Shown here: positions 44,505-55,805 of the stretch, one piece after another
Position numbering within the stretch: the first letter of the stretch is position 1
Layout of the letters: every line of letters starts with the position of its first letter
From: Eublepharis macularius
Lineage: Eukaryota; Chordata; Lepidosauria; Squamata; Eublepharidae
Assembly: GCF_028583425.1 (NCBI RefSeq)
Contig: NC_072793.1
Location: 171,097,681-171,161,680, forward strand
Reading direction: 5' to 3'
Length of the DNA stretch: 64,000 nt
The notes under the pieces: generated by a model
What the model was told of the DNA's origin: nothing
The model's database searches: none
The model's input: only the letters and a program-made list of their open reading frames with translations
Made by a program: the position numbers and the translations under genes

Positions 44505-44635
44505 CACAACGACCTGATCTTTTAACAGGAGATGCTGGGGGTTTGAACCTGGGACTTTCCGCATGGCCAGTGGATGCTCTGCCACTGAGCCACGGCCCCT
44601 TCCTTTCCCAAAGATGGAGAAGTGTTAGTCCAGTA
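44505..44635 (-). mobile_element. tRNA-type SINE
   Basis: Minus copy (GGGTTTGAACCTGGGACTTT, CTCTGCCACTGAGCC). Confidence 0.75.
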
Positions 44636-44639
44636 CTCC

Positions 44640-46010
44640 AAGGAAATGGAGCCCCTGCCAGATACTTCCTTTGATGCGCCGAAGGACCTCTCAAGATCTT
44701 AAGAAATGGGATCCCATCGAATTCCCCCCAGGAAAGACAGATTCTCCCACTCTTGAGTTTTCCTCCTGTGGTGTGAAATTCTCCTCATTGGTCTGACCAT
44801 GACCCCTGAGAGGGACTGTGTACTCTTCACGCCCAGTCTATTTGAAGTCACCCTAGAAGAATTTTCTCCTCTCTTCAATATTCTGCCTTGATAGACTAAA
44901 GATTACCTCTTTGTCTTCCTCTCACGCAGAGGAGGGGATCTTCGGAGAAGAGGAAGGCCTGGCCTCAGTACAGGCACTGGAGAGTTCACCTGGAGGATCT
45001 CATGAGAACCTTTCCTTCCCAGCAAAGCAGGGTGAAAGCAAATCTCCTTTACAAACCTATTGGAGAAACAGAGATGGCAGAGCAGGAAAGGGTCTCTTCT
45101 CTGTGCCCTGAAGTGGGTATATTATCCTGGAAGGGAAGATTTGGACTGGGAGGAAATCCCCTGGCCATTCTCACTTCCTTCCTATCCCCTTTGTTAGCTA
45201 GTGGTCTCCAACTTGCTGTCTCTTAGAGCAAAGCAGTCCTCCCCCCGCTCTCCCCTCCAGTAGCCAAATGGGCCAGACCAGGATATCAAAATGATACTGC
45301 TCCTTCATTTTTAAAAGAGGGGACTTTTGGTATACTTGTCAGTCCTCCTACCCAGGTAGGAAAACTCTGGTTTCTCCCTTCACTTTCCCCGATGGAAAAA
45401 GTCCCCAGAGCCAGAGGGTTGTGTGGCTGTGCAGCCAGACATCCCTTGTAGGAGGACAGAGGTATCCCTTTCTCAGGTTTCAGAGGGGGATAAACCAGAA
45501 CATTAGAAAGAGAGACAGGTCAGTAGTCTGTTCACCTTTTGCTCTTTGCACCCCTGGCACTAGGTTTGCCAGTCCCCTGGTGGGGGCAGGAAGTCCCCAC
45601 CTCCCACCCTCTGCTCCCTGCCACCACTCACCTGGCTGGGGGGGGGATTGTCCTCCCAGGGTGTGCTTCCAGTGTGGAGTGACAGCGTCATTACCAGGAG
45701 TGATGTCATCACGCAGGCCTCAGGAGTGCTTCCACGCTTCGTGCCAGGCCAATTCTGCGCATGCACAGAAGACGACAAAGGTGAGTAATTGTGGCAGTCT
45801 ACTTTAGCCCCACAAAGTGGAATCAGAGATCCTGACAGAGGCGCATGGTCTCCTGAGCATCACCAGAGTCAGATCCAAAAGGGCGGATATGCTCCTCCCG
45901 CCACACGCATTGGCCCCTCACAGAAAGTGCCTTTTGCTAATGGGTGTCTCTGCTCCGCAGCGCTCCTTCTCGTGGTGAGGCTCTCCGTTGATTCCTGGCT
46001 GGCTGTTCCA
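44640..46010. other. Stretch between the C/D CpG region and the decayed finger exon
   Basis: Near 45072 the sequence GAGATGGCAGAGCAGG resembles the start of gene B's SCAN exon (ATGGCAGAGCAAG), but no SCAN landmark follows. At 45545-45790 a GC-rich repeat-like piece (TTTGCCAGTCCCCTGGTGG) lies. Otherwise nothing recognised. Confidence 0.3.
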
Positions 46011-46013
46011 GCA

Positions 46014-46396
46014 GGAGTTGAGTGGGAGATAAGAGAATGAGAGGGACCCAGGAGGGTGGTCTGTGGAAAGAGAGGAGGATCTGGAGGCAGAAGAGGAACC
46101 AAGGAATCCAGGCAGACAAAAGAGGCAGCTGAGAAGGAAAAGAGGGGCAAAACAGAACTGGAGGAAAGAATTATTTGCGTGTCAGAGAAGGGATTTGCAT
46201 GAGATATCAACAAAAGACTATAATATAGAGAAGGGAAAGAGGAGGAATAAGTGCCCTGGGGATGGTAAAGCGTTCTGCGGCAATGCCAGCGATAAGAAAG
46301 ATCAGAAAATCAAAACACATGACAACTCACATAAATACATGGAATGTCGAAAAAAAATGAGTTACAGTAAAACCCTTGCTGTCTTACAAACATAAG
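46014..46396 (+). pseudogene. Decayed zinc-finger exon
   Basis: It begins at a tandem acceptor TGTTCCAGCAG of the same form as gene A exon 5, but the frame soon stops (WEIRE then TGA). Downstream an open frame reads a Glu/Lys-rich linker, then DLHEIST (matching the HEI motif before the fingers of genes A, D and E), then NKCPGDGKAFCGNAS and YMECRKKMSYSKTL, which are finger remnants with lost ligands. No convincing KRAB or SCAN exon of its own was found. Confidence 0.72.
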
Positions 46397-46399
46397 AAG

Positions 46400-47505
46400 A
46401 GCCCTGCTGGATTAGACCAGTGGTCCATTTAGATCAGTGTCCTGTTTATAAGAAATTGTTCCTTCAGTCCAAAGAAGGCGATATTACTCCCGGTATCAAA
46501 ACTCGAGGCACTGTCACTTTACATCTATAAGCACTGGTCACTTTCTTACTGTTATTTAATGTATACAAGCATCGAGCACTTTATTGCAGTATTTTACTTT
46601 ACTGTTGTGACCTATATTGCTGTTGTTCGTTGACTGATTGTTTAGTTGGTTGGTCAAGGAACATTGTGCTTCTTCTTCCTGGTTTCTTCCATGACGGGAT
46701 TGAGCAAATTTCTTCATATAGCACCACCTTATGGCTCTTAATCAAATCCCGATTATCTCCCAAATTTATATATTTCCCAGTTACCAAAGCCTCCTTTCTT
46801 AAACACTGATTCAATTTTTGTGTATGTGTATGGAATTCAAGGGTTAAAATGAACAAGTCATATTTCCTAGAGAGGTTTCTTCCTGCGCCTTCTCTTTCCA
46901 GGGGAGGGAATGTGGTCAGAGGGTTTCCCATCCAAGATCTGGGTGAGTTGCAAATGCATTTGGGTTCCCCCCTCCCCACCATGAAGAAGGTAGAAAAAGC
47001 AGGGCTGGCAAACGTAGAGTGAGTGAGAGGACCCCCGGGAGAGATGCTTAGCCCTGAAGTCCAGCCTCCATCCATATAAAGGCGATTCAAGATGAGAAGG
47101 AAAGACTGAATTCTGTTCCCTTCACTCCATAGGGAGGGGTCTTGTATAGGTGATGACCCACTCCCTCTTTAGTACATTCACCGTGGAGTCGGGGTGGGGG
47201 GGGCTTCTCTCCTCTCCCTGCAAAGCCAGGAGGTCTCTCCACAACACATTTAAAGAGAATTCAGTGGAGGCTGTGCATCTTGTGGTCCGATAATACAGAA
47301 CTGGTTTCAGGTTACATATACAGAGTAGCCAGTGTAGAACTTGCGGAACCACAGTGTGTGTGTGTGTGTGGGGGGGGGGTTCTGGAGGGAAGAGAGCGAA
47401 GCAGAGGAAGCTGGTATAGGGGGTGGAGAGTCCAAGGAGAGGGGGAGAGGAGTTCTTAGTGGCAGTCCGGTGACAGGGGTGCTGCATTTTTATTATTCCA
47501 CCAAA
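46400..47505. other. Gene D 5' flank, no feature seen
   Basis: (TG)n followed by G-run at 47356-47380; nothing else recognised. Confidence 0.3.
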
Positions 47506-47507
47506 AT

Positions 47508-47695
47508 TGTTTCAGGTGGGTAGCCATGTAGTAGAAGAGCAAGATTTGAGTCCAGTAGCACCTTAAAGACCAACTAGATTCCTGGGGTGGGAGATTTTGA
47601 GAGTCAAAGCTCCCTTCTCAAAAGCTCATGCCCTGGAAATCTAGTTGGTCCTTACGGTGTCCCTGGATCTGAATCTTGCTCTTCTACTGAAATTG
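47508..47695. repeat. Inverted-pair Penelope-type terminal module
   Basis: GTTTCAGGTGGGTAGCCATG to TCAAAGCTCCCTTCTCAA and a reverse complement half meet at about 47618 (AAAGCTCATGCCC then GAATCTTGCTCTTCTACTG). Confidence 0.65.
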
Positions 47696-47754
47696 TGGAA
47701 TTGCCTCATTGCCTGAGGACATGGTGATGGCTACCAGCATAGATGGTTTTTAAA

Positions 47755-47990
47755 GAAGATCAGACAGAATCATGGAGGAGAGGTCTGTCAGTGGCTATGA
47801 GCCGTGGGGACTAAAGGAACCTCCATAGTAGAGGCAGTAAACCTCTGAATCCCAGTGGCAGGAGGCAACATCAGGGGAAGGCCTCAGCCTCTGTGCCCTG
47901 ACCCTTCAGGGCAACTGGTTGGCTGCTGTGTGGAACGGGGTGGTGGACTCGATGAACCTCTGGTCCAGTTTAGCAGGACTCTGATGATGT
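47755..47990 (+). mobile_element. CR1-like LINE 3' end
   Basis: GTGGCAGGAGGCAACATC, GCCTCAGCCTCTGTGCCC, GGCTGCTGTGTGGAAC, CAGTTTAGCAGGACTC. Confidence 0.55.
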
Positions 47991-48248
47991 TATTATTTTG
48001 TGACTCTCAAGGGGCTGCTTCCTTCTTCCCCTGAGCGTTTGTAGTCTTGTTCTTGAATGATAACAGACTTTATTTCCTGCCTAATGAAAGCCTGGGCACT
48101 AACTGGAATCCTCCACTTGGGTTGTTCCTAATTTGGGGGCTGGAAGTTCAGCTCTGGACCGACCTTGAGGCTCTTCTTGTTTTGACAAAAACTAGGGAAG
48201 AAGATTTCCTGGTTTGGGAGACCAGCTGGGTGCAGCTTTGGAGTCCAG

Positions 48249-48647
48249 ATGGAAGGGCAAGAGCCAGCTGGCCCTGAAGCCAGTGAAAATCTTGATGTCA
48301 TCAAGCCAAGGAGCAGTGGGGAATTCTGTAGAGAAACTATGCAGCAGAATCCAGGAGAGGTCACCATTCTTTCAGAGGCAGAGTGCCAGAATTTCAGGCA
48401 GTTCCGCTACCAGGAGGCTGGCGGCCCCCGAGAGGTTTGTAGCCAACTCCACCATCTTTGTCGTCGGTGGTTGAAGCCGGAACAACACACAAAGAACCAA
48501 ATCCTGGACCTGGTGATCTTGGAGCAGTTCCTGGCCGTCCTGCCCCCGGAGATGGAGAGCTGGGTCAGGGAATGCAAACCGGAGACCAGTTCCCAGGCGG
48601 TGGCCCTGGCGGAAGGTTTTCTGCTGTGTCCAGGAGAGGATGAGCAG
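48249..48647 (+). CDS. Gene D exon 1, SCAN domain
   Basis: The exon has 399 bases, 133 codons, with donor GTGAGG. The SCAN domain covers about residues 42-128 with [24 protein letters not shown] and [11 protein letters not shown]. The N-terminal region is shorter than in gene A. Confidence 0.92.
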
Positions 48648-51600
48648 GTGAGGGGAGTCTTGTCCAGGGGATTCCAAGCTATTAAAGTGAGCAACGAGAT
48701 CTGGATTCTATCCTGCTCAGATTTGCCTGGCATGCCCCCAAGGAGGGAATGTCGCAAGCCCCAAGACTGTTTCCTGCAGCCTTCCCTTCCAATCCTTCTC
48801 CCTCCATCGTGCCTGACTACAAATCTCACTGCTGTTTCAGGTGTGGGGAGCATCTTCTGAAGGAGACACTGATTTCTCGAAGGCAGAGACAGCTCAATGG
48901 GATACTAAGGAGAGGCCACTTTTCTTGAGGATCACACGGGTTTGCAATACTAGTACCACCCCGAAAGGTAAGGATTAATGGGACATTCTCCTTCTCCCAT
49001 TTTTCAAAAATCTGGAGTCTTTACACTCCTAAAGCACTTTGCATCCTCACATGACTCATCTATGCTAGGACCTTTTTGGTGGTGGTACCTTGCCGCTTGA
49101 AGGTGCCTGGTGTCTATGGAACAGTCTTTTAGGCCCCAGGCACTGTTTTATTATCTGAGGTCTGTTTCATGGATATTCTTAAAGGGTCAGTGCTTTGTTT
49201 TTATGCTGTTTTTAATGGCTTGTTTTGTTTTTAGATTGATGATTCATGTTGCTTTCATGTTCTTACAGTTTTATCTTGGGAGTGACTATGAACAGGCCTC
49301 TGGAAAGGCAGCGTATAAATTCTCTAAATAAAAAGGAAAGTGATATTTGCTTGTGGTGAATGAACATTAACTCTGCCTGCAGTGACCAATCAGAAAAGGC
49401 AAAATCTATACTAATGCAGGGAATAACCTTTGTAGAAATGTGTGGTGTGGATTTATTTTGAGTAATGGAATACGTTCTAGTTGCCCCATCTCAAAAAAAG
49501 ATATGTTGTAGCCAGGGCTTTTTTTCTGGGAAAAGAGGTGGTGGAACTCAGTGGGTTGCCCTCAGAGAAAATGGTCACATGGCTGGTGGCCCCGCCCCCT
49601 GATCTCCAGACAGAGGGGAGTTTAGTTTGCCCTCCGTGCCGCTGAGCGGCACGGAGGGCAATCTAAACTCCCCTCTGTCTGGAGATCAGGGGGCGGGGCC
49701 ACCAGCCATGTGACCATTTTCAAGAGGTTCCGGAACTCCGTTCCCCCACATTCCCCCTGAAAAAAAGCCCTGGTTGTAGCTGAGAAAATAGGGCAAGGGA
49801 CAGAGTGCAAAGAAAGTCAAAAGCATTAGGGGCCTTTATAATTAAAGGAAGAAAATTACCAAGCAGGCCTTAACAGGTGTTTAGAAGATGATGTGAATGA
49901 TCAGAGAAAGCAGATGGAGGGATTTTTTTCCTATTTCTCTTGAATTTAGGATTCCTTAAAAGAAATTGAATGGTGAATTATTTTATTTACTTCATTAATT
50001 TATGTATTTATATTCCTTCATTTATAGCCTGCCTTTCTTGCTGAGGCACAGGGCAGATTACAAAATACATTTTTAAAAATTCTTGTACAGCAAAAACACC
50101 CAATAAAGAATGCAGGAGGACAAGGATGACAGAACTGGAAAGCTAGGACACGTCCTTTTTCACACAAGGGACTGTAGTGCAGTGTATAGCAATGCAACGT
50201 GTGTATAAAGAATTGATACTCTCCCGTGTCCTTCACAGGCACTGGAATGAGTCCAGCGACGCATACCAGGTTGTCGCTTCCTATCGACGGAGCAGAAGTC
50301 AAGTCCGTGCAGCCAGATCAGGTAGGGGAGGCATGACGGTGGGAATTCGCAGGGCCCTCCCTCCCTGTCTCCTTGGACTCAGAAACAAACCTGCCTCTCT
50401 CCCTTTGTGTCTCTCCAAGCTGTCCCCAGGGAGGCTGGGAACACCACCGAGGAAGAATGAAAGTATTGAATCCCCTTCCGTTAATCACTCCTTTGGTTTG
50501 CCCTCTTTTGGGGAAAGAACTGTTGCATCACCAGCACGTTTTTCTCCTCCTTTCAGGGGCTGCTGTCCTTTGAAGAAGTGGCCGTGGATTTCACCGAGGA
50601 GGAGTGGGCGCTGCTGGATCCAGACCAGAGAGCCTTGTACATCGAAGTCATGCTGGAAAATTGTGGGAGCGTGGCAATTCTAGGTAAGCCCCCCGTCTTC
50701 CCTTGCTTGGTAAAATCTGCAGAAATCTGCCAGTAACTCTCTTTCTAAGGCGTCATGCGTGGGTGGGGGGATCTGAAATCCCTCAGCTGGAGATCTCGGG
50801 AGTTAACCCATTGCATGCCAAGTGGGTACTTTACCACTGAGCTGCATGCAGCATTCTGTAGTTCAGTGCCTATACATTTATTTATTTTACTTCATTTAAA
50901 CCCACCTTTATCCCTAGTGGGGACCTAAAGTAGCTTATGTCATTCTCTTCCCCTCTGTTTTATCCTCACAACATCCCTGCGCAGTAGTTTAGGCTGAGAG
51001 CATGTGAACTGTTCCATGGTCACCCGGAGAGGTTCTGTGGCAGAGTGGGAATTTGAACTTAGGTCTCCCATATCCTAGTCTGGCACTCTAACCACTGCAC
51101 CACTCTGTCTCTTTATATAATCTGTATGTATATTGGCATTTACTCTGACCTGGATAGCCTAGGCAAGCCCGATCTCATCAGATCTCAGAAGCTAAGCGGG
51201 GTCGGCCTTGGTTAGTAATTGGATGGGAGACCTTTGAGGAAGAGAAGGGTTGCAGAGGCAGGCCATGGCAAACCACCTCTGTTAGTCTCTTGCCGTGAAC
51301 ACCCCAGCAGGGTCGGCGTAAGTTGGCTATGACTTGATGGCACTTTTCACCACCATATTGTCATTTCCTCGGGTTCTGTATGGGTTGAACAGGTTTGGAA
51401 AGTCTCACAAGTCATTGTGCTTTATGGACTATTTTACTGAAAATAAATGGAAAAATAACGGTAATAAACAGAAACTGTTTAATGTGGGGGCAAGGTCTAC
51501 CTTCCTACTAAATTGCTGATGCTTTTAAAAGCATGCATAAATTGAAAATGAACAAATGAGCAGTTCTAGATATATGCAACAGCAGCTACTTGGGCTGATT

Positions 51601-53227
51601 CCAAGCTCAGTTTCTTTTCCATATGGTTCACACATGCACATGCTGAATCAGACCCTTGGTGCATCAAGATCAGTATTGTTGACTCGGACCAGCAGTAGCT
51701 CTCCAAGGTCTCAGGTAGAGGCCGTCCATGTCACCCAAGGCATAGTCCTTTTTAACTGCAGGTGCCAGGGATTGGACCACAGACCTTCTACATGCGAACA
51801 AGATGCTGTTCCACTGTGCCTTCACATAACCATATTTTTCAACTCAAGGGCCACTGCCAAACTTTGTGACATTAAATGACAGATATTTATTGCATGTTGT
51901 ATGAAAAAGCACTTTCTTTTGTCTGTCTGTCCTGAACCTACTGCCCCCTGTTTCACTGGGCAATTGTGATTTGACCTTCTGCTGTGCTCTTGACTCATCA
52001 GGTGAGGAGGGGGAGAGCGAGAAGGAAGGAGAGCCCCTTGCAACGTCATTGGAAGGAGTCGAGTGTAAAAAAGAGGATCTGCTGGGGAGTGAAATGGAAG
52101 CAAAACCACAGACATGGAAGAAATCTGGTGTTTGTCAAGGCAATGAGCATCATGAAATCTCAGCCCAAGGCCCGGTAGACAAAACAAAGGAAAGGACTCA
52201 GTGCCCGGTGTGTGGGAAAAGCTTCAATTTTAAGTCTAGCCTGAATGCTCATTGGAGAATGCACAAGGTGGATAAACCATTTGAATGCTTGGAGTGTGGG
52301 AAGAGGCTGAGTACCACGGCAAGTTTTAAGACTCATCAGAGAATCCACACTGGGGAGAGACCATTTAAATGTTCAGTGTGTGGAAAGACTTTTAGCCAGA
52401 GCTCCGGTCTCACTTCCCATCTTAGAATCCACACTGGAGAGAAACCATACACGTGCTCGGAGTGTGGGAAGAGCTTCAGCCAAAGCTCTGCTCTGACTTC
52501 CCATCAAAGAATCCATACAGGAGAGAAACCATATCCATGCTTGGAGTGTGGGAAGAGCTTCAGCAAGACAACAGACCTTACAAGACATCAAAGAACTCAC
52601 ACTGGAGAGAAGCCGTACAAGTGTTCAGACTGTGCCATGAGTTTTTCTCAAGGAGGAAGCCTGAAATATCATCAGAGGCTGCACCTGGAGGAAGAACCGT
52701 ATAAGTGCTTGGAATGCGGGAGGAGCTTCAGTAAGAACACAGACCTTGTGAGGCACCAGAGAATCCACACTGGGGAGAAACCGTTTAAATGTTCTGTGTG
52801 CAGCAAGAGCTTTACTCAGCGCTCAGTCCTTCTCTCCCATCAGCGAATCCACACGGGAGAGAAACCCTTTCCGTGCCTGGAGTGCGGAAAGAGCTTCATT
52901 AAGAATTCTGATCTTACAAGGCATCAGAGAATCCACACGGGGGAGAAGCCATACAAGTGTTCAGAGTGTACCATGAGTTTTTCTCAAGGAGGAAGCCTGA
53001 AATATCATCAAAGGTTGCACCTTGAGGAAGAAGCATATAAGTGCTTGGAGTGTGGCAAAGGCTTCAGCCACAGCATGAGCCTAGCTTCCCATCAAAGGAT
53101 TCACATGGAAGAATCCTGCGAATTGCAGAAATACTTGGATGATGAGAAGAACTTCAGATGGGGCACGGAAACAGAAAGCTTGACACTTGCACCAAGTGCA
53201 GAAATAATCAAACTTGAGATTCTCTGA
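48249..53227 (+). CDS. Gene D: SCAN-KRAB-C2H2 zinc-finger protein, complete 5-exon model
   Basis: Coding exons are 48249-48647 (SCAN), 48841-48967 (SCAN tail), 50239-50321 (linker), 50557-50683 (KRAB-A) and 52002-53227 (eleven fingers). All borders are GT/AG and the phases 0,1,0,1 join to 1962 bases, 653 residues. All eleven fingers keep their ligands and the KRAB core is the most canonical in the window (MLE). This is the best candidate for a fully working repressor here. It is arranged head-to-head with gene C and tail-to-tail with gene E. The ATG lies directly after a possible acceptor (GGAGTCCAG). Confidence 0.92.
48841..48967 (+). CDS. Gene D exon 2, SCAN-tail exon
   Basis: The 127-base exon lies between CTGCTGTTTCAG and GTAAGG. 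The product begins [12 protein letters not shown] and ends TSTTPKG. Same size and phase as gene B exon 2, but weak residue identity, so this spacer evolves fast. Confidence 0.82.
48968..49500. other. Gene D intron 2, no feature seen
   Basis: No repeat recognised before the MITE at 49513. Confidence 0.3.
49513..49772. mobile_element. hAT-type MITE, palindromic, 8 bp target-site duplication
   Basis: The ends CAGGGCTTTTTTTC and GAAAAAAAGCCCTG are flanked by GTTGTAGC at 49505-49512 and 49773-49780. The two halves fold back around 49647, with a nearly perfect inner stem of about 80 bases (for example CTCCAGACAGAGGGGAGTTT). Located in intron 2 of gene D. Confidence 0.93.
49985..50110 (-). mobile_element. 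LINE-type 3' module
   Basis: TTTATAGCCTGCCTTTCTTG, GCACAGGGCAGATTACA, the same module as at 23681. Confidence 0.5.
50239..50321 (+). CDS. Gene D exon 3, linker exon ending PDQ
   Basis: The 83-base exon lies between CCTTCACAG and GTAGGG. It encodes [18 protein letters not shown] and ends KSVQPDQ. Confidence 0.87.
50557..50683 (+). CDS. Gene D exon 4, KRAB-A box
   Basis: The 127-base exon encodes [26 protein letters not shown] and [12 protein letters not shown]. The DFT, EEW and MLE positions known to be needed for KAP1 binding are all retained. Confidence 0.94.
50878..51112 (-). mobile_element. tRNA-derived SINE, minus
   Basis: TTTAAACCCACCTTTATCC tail, AATTTGAACTTAGGTCTCCC B-box part, CACTCTAACCACTGCACCAC head. 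In intron 4 of gene D. A short tRNA-type SINE piece precedes it at about 50775-50850. Confidence 0.75.
51140..51345 (+). mobile_element. 5S-rRNA-derived SINE
   Basis: GATCTCATCAGATCTCAGAA, GCTAAGCGGGGTCGGCCTTG and GGATGGGAGACC match the 5S rRNA internal control region. The 5S-like part is about 90 bases, followed by a non-5S body (CAAACCACCTCTGTTAGTC). It is a SINE, not a 5S gene. Confidence 0.9.
51640..51835 (-). mobile_element. tRNA-type SINE
   Basis: Minus copy (AACTGCAGGTGCCAGGGATT, TCTACATGCGAACAAGATGC) close to gene D exon 5. Confidence 0.7.
52002..53227 (+). CDS. Gene D exon 5, eleven C2H2 fingers
   Basis: The acceptor is ACTCATCAG, phase 1. A linker ending [17 protein letters not shown] leads into finger 1 ([19 protein letters not shown]). 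Helix residues -1,2,3,6 for fingers 1-11 are FSSA, TASK-like, QSGT, QSAT, KTDT, QGST-like, KTDV, QSVL, KSDT, QGST-like and HMSA when the position before the histidine is shifted by one; exact values need alignment. Fingers 6 and 10 share the unusual HLEEE linker and the [15 protein letters not shown] core 336 bases apart, so a four-finger period is visible. Stop TGA at 53225-53227. Confidence 0.92.
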
Positions 53228-53254
53228 CAGATCAAATCCTCATAGCCCACCTAG

Positions 53255-53335
53255 AATCCACAAAAAGGAGTGACTATATAAATGCTCAGATTTGTGCAAA
53301 TGTGTCATCTGTGTTCCCTGTGAGAAAAATGAGTG
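53255..53335 (+). pseudogene. Finger remnant after gene D stop
   Basis: About 35 bases past the stop, bases encoding a YKCSDLCK-like finger start (TATATAAATGCTCAG) are readable out of frame. It suggests that the array was once longer. Confidence 0.45.
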
Positions 53336-55600
53336 ATTTTTTGGGAAACAACATTCAGCTTAAGCCGAGATCTCAGAACGGCTTTTTCATTTGGTGTGTG
53401 CTTGGTTGCCTATTGCGAATCTGTCCTGCCTCCCACCACTAAGTGAATCCCTGTGTCTGTGGAAATTGATCCACGTACATGGCTGTCATTGGGAAGGAAG
53501 AAAACACTGTAAACCATTTTTTGAGAAGGAAAACAGAGCTTTGCTGGATCCGATCTGATTTCCAGGATCCTCTTTCCACAGTGACCAGCCAGATGGACAC
53601 AGGAAGCTTTTAAGCCGGGCATTAAGTTAACAGTTCTCCTTCATTTTTAACCCACCTGCTTCTTGTATTGAAAATAATTTTCCTTCTGAAGATTCACCGC
53701 ACTATCAAGTGCTAAATACCCATTGATAGACCTTGCCATAAATTTGCCCTACCTGTTCTTAATCCCATCACCACATCTTGGGAGAGCAAATCACACATAT
53801 TAGGTCCACTTGAAGAATGACAGGCATAAACTCCTTCACACTCGCCACAAAAAGTGGTGGTGGGCCCTGGCTTACATGGTGCACCAATTCACAAATAACC
53901 AGTCTATCAGTAGTCCTTAGTCATGGGGATTAAATGGAACCTCTATGCTTAGAAGCGGTATATCTCTGGATATCTGCTGGGGGAGAAGGAGGTTGCCTTA
54001 CAGGTCTGCTTGTGGTGGCTGGTTGGAAACACAACACAAAGCTAGTTGGATCTTCAAGAGGAACCGCTGGGACATTTCTTATGGTTTGGGGACAGCGTTT
54101 TGTGCTTTGATTTGGAAATAGGTAGATGGGACTGCCATTGTTTTTATAATGTGTTTGCTTTGCTTGGTTTAAAGGTGTTCTGTATTCTCCATTGTAAATC
54201 AAAGCTGGCTTGAGAAGGCTGTTCATGTGCCTTCAGATCTGTTGGACCCTGAGTCTTGAAAACGCTTAAGATATTTTCACTGTTTTATGTGCTCAATGCA
54301 TATATCTAGAACTGCACGTCTAATCTCCCCTTTCCATCTCAGAAGAGGTCTGTGCGCCAATGGGAAATTTGGTATAATGTTTAGCAGGTTGCTTCAAACC
54401 CTCTTTTGAGGGCGCCTTTGATGTCATCTCTGCGTGAGAATGATTTATCAAATGATGGTGTCATGTTTTCTGCAAGCTTGTGTCTCACTTAACTGGAATG
54501 TTCCTGAGAACTCTCAACTTGGAGCTACGATAAAGGATTTATCTTTGCTGTTATAATTGGTGGTGGTTGGGATGGATAGGCATTAAAAATCGTGGATATG
54601 CTTTTCAGGGTTCTGCACATAAGTCTAGACACTACCTTGCTGTGTCTTCCTGGTTGTAACATGCTGGAAAATGGAAGACCTCTGCCACTGACTTGCATAT
54701 CTATGTGTCCATGTTCTCTCCCTATCCTAGTCTTGGGTGCTAAACTGTTTGCAGATTCCTGCCTAAGCTCTCTTTCTTCCACACTAGGTGTGTGTCATGG
54801 CTTGGAGCACTCAGCTTCCTGTGTTCTGACAGAGGTTTAGTTGCCAGACTTACACCTGCCATGCATAGTGGTCATCAACCACTTCCCAAAATTCATCACA
54901 CTCTCGGCATCCAGTCAGGTGACCTCTCTTACCTGTATGCCCACGTCGAGAAGTGGCTGTTGAATCCCTGAAGAAAATTACTTTGGAACGACTGTCGAGA
55001 AACCCATCAAAATATTTCCCCCAAATTTTGACTCAGTACTGAATCGAGGCCTAGTCCTCTTGGGAATAGGCAAATCATGTAATGGTATCACTTGGGCTAT
55101 TGCCCCAAAGGGGTCAATGTGCTAGAAGAGGACTCGGGAGACCCGGGTTCCTGTCCCCACTCTGCCCTCAAACTCAGTGGGTGCCTTTGTTTGATGAAGC
55201 AGGTGGCCACAGGTCATTTTCTGTGGTGGCACCTCATTTGTGTCAGCCTGCAGCAGTCTACCTAGCACCTTGGTTATAAACTACTCTTTAATTTTTCAAG
55301 TAGGAAATAACAATAAAACATTGAACAAAAAAAATCAGAACATAACTGAAACCCCTTACTCTCCCCATCTGAGATCAAATCACAAAAAATGCACACAAGC
55401 CAATATACAGAAATTAGGCCTACACCAGAATGGTCTTAATACAGTCAGTTGAAGAGTATTTATTGAAAGTGGGATCAATTATTTTGGGGAGCTCAGTATA
55501 TTCCAAGAAAGACAGCCCTGCCATCAAGAAATCAGCTGGACTGGTTTGTTCTCTGCCTGCTTTTACCAGATGGGTAAGCATTTCCATCACCCAAAGGTGC
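53336..55600. other. Gene D 3' flank
   Basis: Contains a CR1-like end at about 53905-54010 (TAGTCCTTAGTCATGGGGAT, GGAACCTCTATG). An AATAAA occurs at about 55310. Nothing else recognised. Confidence 0.35.
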
Positions 55601-55654
55601 CAGTCTGTGTCACCTGAAGATTCTTAACAGGTGGTAGCTCTTTCCAAGTGTTTG

Positions 55655-55805
55655 GCTACCACCAGTTTTTCTACCAGTGAAAGATTCAATACTAAGTTTC
55701 TTATGCTGGAAAATTGTCCATTCATGATTTCCGTGTCTAGATCCAGCACAGCCTGCTCTTTCTTGGTGAAGTATACATGCACCTCTTCAAACCACAATGG
55801 ACTCA
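55655..55805 (-). pseudogene. KRAB-A box relic
   Basis: The minus strand reads PLWFEEVHVYFTKKEQAVLD, then LDTEIMNGQFSSIRN. The FEEV.V.FT..E..(L)D frame is clearly KRAB-A, but the Trp of EEW and the C-terminal half are lost. A polypyrimidine-like TTCTTTTTCTTCTTGAG stands where the acceptor was. No finger exon lies with it. Confidence 0.7.

Noticed and set aside
45060-45120. Start of another SCAN exon (ATGGCAGAGCAGG)
   Set aside because: Only the first bases resemble gene B; no GPRE, WL.PE or LEQFL landmark follows.
51150-51235. 5S rRNA gene
   Set aside because: Only the internal part matches 5S; it is followed by a SINE body and has sister copies, so it is a SINE.
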